This document shows, piece by piece, positions 14,997-18,137 of a DNA stretch of 18,137 nt. This stretch comes from an uncultured Prevotellaceae bacterium (lineage in GTDB: Bacteria; Bacteroidota; Bacteroidia; Bacteroidales; Bacteroidaceae). The notes under the pieces are model-generated. The model was given only the letters and a program-made list of their open reading frames with translations. It searched no databases and was not told where the DNA came from. Each line of letters begins with the position of its first letter. The stretch's first letter is position 1. The DNA is taken from the NCBI GenBank assembly GCA_937877605.1, contig CALFJA010000101.1:1-18137 (forward strand). The letters run 5' to 3'. Made by a program: the position numbers and the translations under genes.

Positions 14997-16040
14997 TCAA
15001 AGGGTAATCTCTCCGCGGAGGTTTGTCTCCATTTCCTTGCGTATTTGCTCCCTGTCGGTGTAGAGTGCCTGCAGGTACATGAGCTTTGTCACGGCAGCCT
15101 CGACGGTGCTGTCGTATCCGCTCACCACACCGGCGTCCTGCAGCCGGAATCCGGTGCCGTAGCGGGCCATCTCTACGGCACCGGTAACGCACTGCGAGAT
15201 GTTCACAATCGTGGTGCCGTTCAGTGTGGCTTTCCTGAGCAGTTCCAGGAGCCAGGGCTTCTGCGGGGCGTTGCCGCTGCCGTAGGTCCTGAGAATGAGC
15301 CCCCGCAGGTCTTCCACCTCCAGCATCTTTCCCACCAGGCGTTCTTCCATTCCGGGGAAGAGCGACATGATGAGCACATTGTTGTTCATCTCGAAGTGGG
15401 GTAGTACGGATTTCTCGAAGTCTGGCTGCAGGAACAGGTGCTTGTTGAAGGAGAAGGTCACGCCGGCCTCGCACAGGTGGGGGAAGTTGAACGAGTCGAA
15501 GGCATTGAACCCTTCGGCGTTCTGCTTGGTGGCTCTGTTGCCCCTGAGCAGCCTGCCGCTGAAGTAGATGCACACTTCTGGTACGACGGGCAGGCCGTTG
15601 TCGTTGCGCATGCTGGCCAGTTCGATGCTCGTGATGATGTTTTCCTTCCCGTCTGTCCGCAGCTGTCCGATGGGTAGTTGGCTGCCGGTCAGGATGACGG
15701 GCTTCGTCAGGTTTTCCAGCATGAACGAGAGTGCCGATGCCGTGTAGGCCATGGTGTCCGTGCCGTGCAGCACCACGAACCCGTCGTATAGGTCGTAGCG
15801 CTCGTAGATGACCTTCACCAGCTGCTTCCATTGGGCGGGGGATATGTCGCTGGAATCGATTGGGCGGTCGAATTCATACACATCGACCTCCGTCTGGAGC
15901 GATTCGAATTCCGGTGTGCTGCGCATCAGGTGGTGGAAGTCGAGCGGCTCAAGTGCTCCCGTAGCAGGGTTCTTGCCCATGCCGATGGTCCCGCCGGTGT
16001 AGATGATGAGCACTTTGTGCGTGGTGATGAATGGTGTCAT
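14997..16040 (-). CDS. ansA: Type I L-asparaginase
   Basis: A 347-residue enzyme that hydrolyses asparagine to aspartate and ammonia. There is no signal peptide, so it acts in the cytoplasm. The N-terminal catalytic loop IIYTGGTIGMG (12-22) has Thr15 and Thr18. The second signature LHGTDTMAYTASALSFML (91-108) has Thr94 and Asp95. RGNRATKQNAEGFNAF (166-181) carries Lys172, matching the catalytic lysine of Escherichia coli AnsA. Length fits the type I cytoplasmic family. The ATG at 16040 has a well-formed promoter 29 bp upstream. Rubrerythrin follows and may be co-transcribed. The divergent neighbour is the polysaccharide export gene. Confidence 0.95.
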   Translation of the reverse strand: MTPFITTHKVLIIYTGGTIGMGKNPATGALEPLDFHHLMRSTPEFESLQTEVDVYEFDRPIDSSDISPAQWKQLVKVIYERYDLYDGFVVLHGTDTMAYTASALSFMLENLTKPVILTGSQLPIGQLRTDGKENIITSIELASMRNDNGLPVVPEVCIYFSGRLLRGNRATKQNAEGFNAFDSFNFPHLCEAGVTFSFNKHLFLQPDFEKSVLPHFEMNNNVLIMSLFPGMEERLVGKMLEVEDLRGLILRTYGSGNAPQKPWLLELLRKATLNGTTIVNISQCVTGAVEMARYGTGFRLQDAGVVSGYDSTVEAAVTKLMYLQALYTDREQIRKEMETNLRGEITL

Positions 16041-16069
16041 AGATGCGGTGTTCCTAACTTGCTTTGTTG

Positions 16070-16099
16070 CAAATATACTATTATTTTTTGTACCACAAA
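16070..16099 (-). promoter_or_regulatory. Promoter of the ansA-rubrerythrin unit
   Basis: On the minus strand, TTTG (16096-16099), 18 bp, then TATATTTG (16070-16077). The -7 box is perfect; the spacing is one base below the usual 19-21. The leader would be about 25 bases. Confidence 0.6.
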
Positions 16100-16152
16100 A
16101 CTCTTCGCGGAAAATGAAACGGATTTTGGAAAATGAAATTTGTACCTTATAA

Positions 16153-16184
16153 TTTGTGCGACAAAAAAAAATCAGTTAACTTTG
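16153..16184 (+). promoter_or_regulatory. Promoter of the polysaccharide export gene
   Basis: TTTG (16153-16156), 20 bp, then TAACTTTG (16177-16184). Both boxes match consensus with ideal spacing. The predicted leader is about 30 bases, too short for an elaborate leader control. Confidence 0.8.
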
Positions 16185-16222
16185 CGCCGTATTATGGATA
16201 GCCATTAAAACCAATAGCATAT

Positions 16223-17020
16223 ATGAAAAAACTTATTTTTGTTTTGTATGCCTTTGCCGTTGTCTTGTTGTTAGACAGTTGTGTAAATGCAAAGCAAGTG
16301 ACCTATTTCCAGAACATCGACTCCATCAGTCTGGCTGCTTCCCGCAGTCTTTACGATGCGCGCATCATGCCGAAGGACCAACTGGTCATCACCGTTAACA
16401 CCACCGACCCCGTTGCTTCACGCCCGTTCAACCTGATTGCGGCCAGTGCAGTCGGCCAGGACGGAAAGGTCAGCGGTTCCAACAACAGCCTGCTGCGCTA
16501 TCTCGTGGACAATTCGGGTAACATCGTCTTCCCGGTTCTCGGCACACTGCATGTACAGGGACTGACAAAGACCGAGTGCCAGGAACTGATCCGTGAGCGC
16601 CTGAAACCCTATCTCGCCCCCACGGAACTGCCGGTTGTAACCGTAAACATGGCCAGCTACCGCGTGAGCGTGACCGGCGAGGTGAATAAACCGGGCGTAA
16701 TCCCTGTGGAATATGAGAAACTCAGCATTGTGGAGGCCTTGGCACATGCCGGCGACCTGACCATCTACGGCCGTCGCGACAACATTCTGCTCATCCGCGA
16801 GGATGCCACCGGCGAGAAGCACCAGCACCGCCTGAACCTGAACGACGCCAACCTCATCAACTCGCCCTACTACTACCTGCAGCAGAACGACATCGTCTAT
16901 GTGGAGCCCAACAAGGCAAAGGCCAAGACTTCGGACATCAGCCAGAGCACTACCATCTGGTTCTCCATCATCAGCATCGTCACGTCAATCGCTTCGCTCA
17001 TTGTGAACATCACACGATAG
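16223..17020 (+). CDS. Polysaccharide export lipoprotein (Wza-type)
   Basis: A 265-residue outer-membrane polysaccharide export protein, which in its family forms the periplasmic and outer-membrane channel for capsule or exopolysaccharide. It has a lipoprotein signal with lipobox LLDSC and lipidated Cys20, a Poly_export domain (about 45-145; RIMPKDQLVITVNTTDP and DNSGNIVFPVLG are typical), an SLBB segment (about 147-200; VTGEVNKPGVIPVE) and a hydrophobic C-terminal segment (245-262). The size suits the short Bacteroidota form. It has its own promoter and terminator, and no tyrosine autokinase, chain-length or glycosyltransferase gene is next to it. It is thus an orphan export component here, and the polymer it serves cannot be read from this window. 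Confidence 0.93.
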   Translation: MKKLIFVLYAFAVVLLLDSCVNAKQVTYFQNIDSISLAASRSLYDARIMPKDQLVITVNTTDPVASRPFNLIAASAVGQDGKVSGSNNSLLRYLVDNSGNIVFPVLGTLHVQGLTKTECQELIRERLKPYLAPTELPVVTVNMASYRVSVTGEVNKPGVIPVEYEKLSIVEALAHAGDLTIYGRRDNILLIREDATGEKHQHRLNLNDANLINSPYYYLQQNDIVYVEPNKAKAKTSDISQSTTIWFSIISIVTSIASLIVNITR

Positions 17021-17044
17021 AAATCCTTTCAAACACCAATGATA

Positions 17045-17081
17045 AAGGGGATGAACCGTCAAGTCCATCCCCTTGTTTTTT
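17045..17081 (+). terminator. Intrinsic terminator of the polysaccharide export gene
   Basis: Arms AAGGGGATG (17045-17053) and CATCCCCTT (17066-17074) with a 12-base loop, then G and six T. It lies 24 bp after the stop codon and closes a one-gene unit. Confidence 0.9.
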
Positions 17082-17102
17082 ATGCTTTTTCCACCTGTTT
17101 TC

Positions 17103-17190
17103 CGTTTGGGCGGCAGTTGTGTCCCGTTTGGGGCCTAAACACACTGCGTTTGGGGCTCAAACGCAATCCAACTGGGGCTCAGTTGTAAAA
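17103..17190. repeat. 22-bp periodic dyad array, copy B (four units)
   Basis: Four units start at 17103, 17125, 17147 and 17169, again exactly 22 bp apart. Cores are CGTTTGGGCGGCAGTTG, CGTTTGGGGCCTAAAC, CGTTTGGGGCTCAAAC and CAACTGGGGCTCAGTTG. The first is identical to the third unit of copy A, and the second to the second unit of copy A. In the fourth unit both arms have changed to CAACTG / CAGTTG, so the dyad is kept by paired substitutions. It lies just after the terminator of the polysaccharide export gene and before the terminator of the convergent lipoprotein gene. The tails of 5-6 bases differ freely. Confidence 0.85.
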
Positions 17191-17205
17191 AGGTTTTCCG
17201 TCATC

Positions 17206-17236
17206 GGCCAAGTTGCTGGTACCCAGTGGGTTGGCC
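17206..17236. repeat. Nested inverted repeat between array B and the lipoprotein terminator
   Basis: Outer arms GGCCAA (17206-17211) and TTGGCC (17231-17236) enclose inner arms CTGG (17216-17219) and CCAG (17223-17226). No T-run follows. Together with array B this makes the whole 17045-17300 interval between two convergent genes dense in dyads. Confidence 0.4.
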
Positions 17237-17262
17237 ACAGGGCGGCTCCTTTGGCGAAAACA

Positions 17263-17296
17263 CAAAAAAATAACCGCCAGGCTTGGCCTGACGGTT
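17263..17296 (-). terminator. Intrinsic terminator of the small lipoprotein gene
   Basis: On the minus strand, AACCGTCAGG (17287-17296) pairs with CCTGGCGGTT (17272-17281), with one G-T pair and a short loop, followed by A and seven T. It lies about 30 bp after the lipoprotein stop codon. Confidence 0.85.
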
Positions 17297-17324
17297 GTCT
17301 CTCTTGTTCTAATTCGTAAGCGAA

Positions 17325-17486
17325 TTATTCAGCTACTACGCTGTCAGCTACTTCTACGAGGCTGTCAACTACAGAGTCAACAACTACAGAGTCAGAGTCG
17401 TTAGCAACAACTTCCTGAGCCTTCTGTCCGCAAGAAGCGAAAGAGATAGCTGCCATAGCTACGAACATAAAAACTAATTTCTTCAT
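17325..17486 (-). CDS. Small acidic lipoprotein with DSV repeats
   Basis: A 53-residue protein, below the usual length cut-offs. The signal MKKLVFMFVAMAAISFASC ends in a lipobox with Cys19, so it is predicted to be a lipid-anchored envelope protein. The mature part is only 35 residues: GQKAQEVVAND, then DSDSVVVDSVVDSLVEVADS, ending in VVAE. It has repeated Asp-Ser-Val triplets, nine acidic residues and, apart from the anchor, no cysteine. Codons are simple and A/T-ending (GCT, GTA, TCT) compared with neighbouring genes, as often seen in highly expressed genes. It has a perfect promoter (17540-17572) and a strong terminator, so it is a genuine one-gene unit. Similar tiny lipoproteins are, from memory, common in Prevotella and Bacteroides. 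The function is unknown. Confidence 0.85.
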   Translation of the reverse strand: MKKLVFMFVAMAAISFASCGQKAQEVVANDSDSVVVDSVVDSLVEVADSVVAE

Positions 17487-17522
17487 TTTCTTTTGCTTTT
17501 AAATCTGTAAAACAATCATTTT

Positions 17523-17535
17523 GTTGTAAAACAAC
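17523..17535. repeat. Palindrome in the leader of the small lipoprotein
   Basis: GTTGTAAAACAAC is a perfect dyad (arms GTTGT / ACAAC). It contains one of two direct copies of TGTAAAACAA (17506-17515 and 17525-17534), all in the roughly 45-base leader of the lipoprotein message. It could be an operator or a 5' stem; nothing decides this. Confidence 0.35.
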
Positions 17536-17539
17536 GCTG

Positions 17540-17572
17540 CAAAGGTAAGTATTTTTCCAAATCACTGTCAAA
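17540..17572 (-). promoter_or_regulatory. Promoter of the small lipoprotein gene
   Basis: On the minus strand, TTTG (17569-17572), 21 bp, then TACCTTTG (17540-17547), both perfect. The leader is about 45 bases. A second -7-like box (TAAATTTG, 17686-17693) lies further upstream without a clear -33 partner. Confidence 0.75.
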
Positions 17573-17651
17573 CTTTTTCATCAAAATTTTTACCCGTTTT
17601 TGTAACTTTTTTGTAATTCGTTGAATTTCAGACGGTTATAAATGCATGAAA

Positions 17652-17672
17652 ATTGTGCAAAAATTGCACAAT
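17652..17672. repeat. Perfect dyad ATTGTGCAA / TTGCACAAT
   Basis: Nine-base arms (17652-17660 and 17664-17672) around AAA. On the minus strand it lies about 80 bp upstream of the lipoprotein -33 box and just downstream of a second -7-like box, a position that suits an operator. A weak T-tract follows on the minus strand (TTTTC), so a poor terminator is the alternative. Confidence 0.45.
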
Positions 17673-17805
17673 GCTGTGATTCCTGCAAATTTATAGTTTT
17701 TTTATTATAAAACCATACCTCTAACAATGTCACTTTATTGTGGAAATCGGTCTTTTTCTTTTGTGGCGTCTTTTTTTGTGCAAGAATTACCCGCTCCTCC
17801 ATCTT

Positions 17806-17822
17806 TTTGCGCTCGTTTATTC
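17806..17822 (+). repeat. Direct repeat, first copy (TTTGCGCTCGTTTATTC)
   Basis: The 17 bases recur exactly at 17894-17910, and similarity extends three more bases with one mismatch. After this first copy the -7-like position reads TAGCATTG, a decayed version of TAACTTTG after the second copy. Confidence 0.7.
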
Positions 17823-17888
17823 ATAGCATTGGCTTCGCCGAAGATACTCCCACTCGGCAAAGAAACGGTAGTAACTTCGTGTTCTTTC

Positions 17889-17919
17889 TTTCATTTGCGC
17901 TCGTTTATTCGTAACTTTG
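17889..17919 (+). promoter_or_regulatory. Rightward promoter candidate containing the second direct-repeat copy
   Basis: TTTC (17889-17892), 19 bp, then TAACTTTG (17912-17919). The spacer includes the 17-base repeat (17894-17910). A transcript would start near 17926 and cover the 23-residue frame at 17962-18033 and the hairpin at 18035-18081. Confidence 0.4.
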
Positions 17920-18034
17920 CCAGAAATCGCAATCTTTCTTTATATAAAGGCAGTTTGGGAGATGGAGGAAAAATTGGGTTACGATATAGAGACCGTACTC
18001 ACTTCTCCGAACTGCTACAAATTGCTTCAATGAA

Positions 18035-18081
18035 CACCCGATGACGAGCCACCAGCCGTTTTTGTGACTCGTCATCGGGTG
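18035..18081. repeat. 14-bp perfect inverted repeat near the right edge
   Basis: Arms CACCCGATGACGAG (18035-18048) and CTCGTCATCGGGTG (18068-18081) with a 19-base loop. No T-run follows on either strand, so it is not a simple terminator. Its right arm abuts a leftward promoter, so a leftward transcript would begin inside or beside the stem. Confidence 0.8.
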
Positions 18082-18113
18082 CAAAGGTATATTATTTTTC
18101 TGAAACGGCCAAA
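18082..18113 (-). promoter_or_regulatory. Leftward promoter candidate next to the right-edge hairpin
   Basis: On the minus strand, TTTG (18110-18113), 20 bp, then TACCTTTG (18082-18089), both perfect with ideal spacing. The start point would fall near 18075, which is also an ATG for a 56-residue leftward frame. The RNA would carry most of the 14-bp stem at its 5' end. Confidence 0.6.
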
Positions 18114-18137
18114 TTCTGGTTTCAAAATGTTCTGAAC

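Larger units (their letters stand above)
17573..18137. other. Gene-poor AT-rich region with dyads and promoter-like sites
   Basis: No coding region here is convincing. What can be seen is a 9-bp-arm dyad at 17652-17672, a 17-base direct repeat at 17806 and 17894, a rightward promoter candidate at 17889-17919, a 14-bp-arm inverted repeat at 18035-18081 and a leftward promoter candidate at 18082-18113. Two short frames overlap in opposite directions: 17962-18033 (+, 23 residues, starting MEEKLGYDIETVL) and 17905-18075 (-, 56 residues, starting MTSHKNGWWLVIG). Neither is recognisable. The region may be the edge of a unit that continues to the right. Confidence 0.5.

Noticed and set aside
17590..17802. 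Leftward 70-codon frame before the small lipoprotein
   Set aside because: Lys/Gln/Asn-rich translation of AT-rich DNA that spans a dyad and a -7-like box; no recognisable domain.

Overview
The window comes from a member of the Bacteroidota, most likely order Bacteroidales and probably the Prevotellaceae. Three things point there. The promoters match the phylum-specific TTTG / TAnnTTTG signature, with 19-21 bp spacing at several sites. Strong Shine-Dalgarno sequences are absent. The gene set includes a ComEC without a metallo-beta-lactamase tail, a DUF3078 protein, a DPP5-like S9 peptidase, a YidC with a long periplasmic domain, and rubrerythrin. Roughly half the bases are G or C in genes, and the intergenic DNA is AT-rich. 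Rubrerythrin suggests an anaerobe.

Layout. Positions 196-582 (-) encode a small secreted protein of unknown function. Positions 857-9704 (-) form a tight run that reads pyrG, yidC, a DPP5-like peptidase and two paralogous MFS transporters. It starts from a clear promoter at 9735-9765, and an internal terminator lies before the last transporter. Positions 9783-12563 (-) hold comEC and, upstream of it, a DUF3078 envelope protein. Diverging from that, truA and dapA (+, 12686-14322) overlap by 4 bp and end in a 14-bp-stem hairpin shared with the opposing ansA-rubrerythrin pair (-, 14398-16040). A single-gene polysaccharide export lipoprotein (+, 16223-17020) has its own promoter and terminator. 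A 53-residue acidic lipoprotein (-, 17325-17486) follows. The last ~650 bases hold no convincing larger gene but many promoter, inverted-repeat and direct-repeat signals.

Working together. The peptidase is predicted to be periplasmic and to release dipeptides. The two MFS proteins downstream resemble, from remembered sequence, eukaryotic MFSD1, a lysosomal dipeptide transporter. A DPP-plus-dipeptide-carrier module for peptide scavenging is therefore a testable idea. pyrG and yidC are housekeeping genes.

Most unusual structure. Two four-unit arrays at 737-824 and 17103-17190, about 16 kb apart, have an exact 22-bp period. They are built from short dyad cores (CGTTTGGGGCYYAAAC type), and the last unit of the second array has both arms changed in a pairing-preserving way. 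I recognise no described element that matches them.
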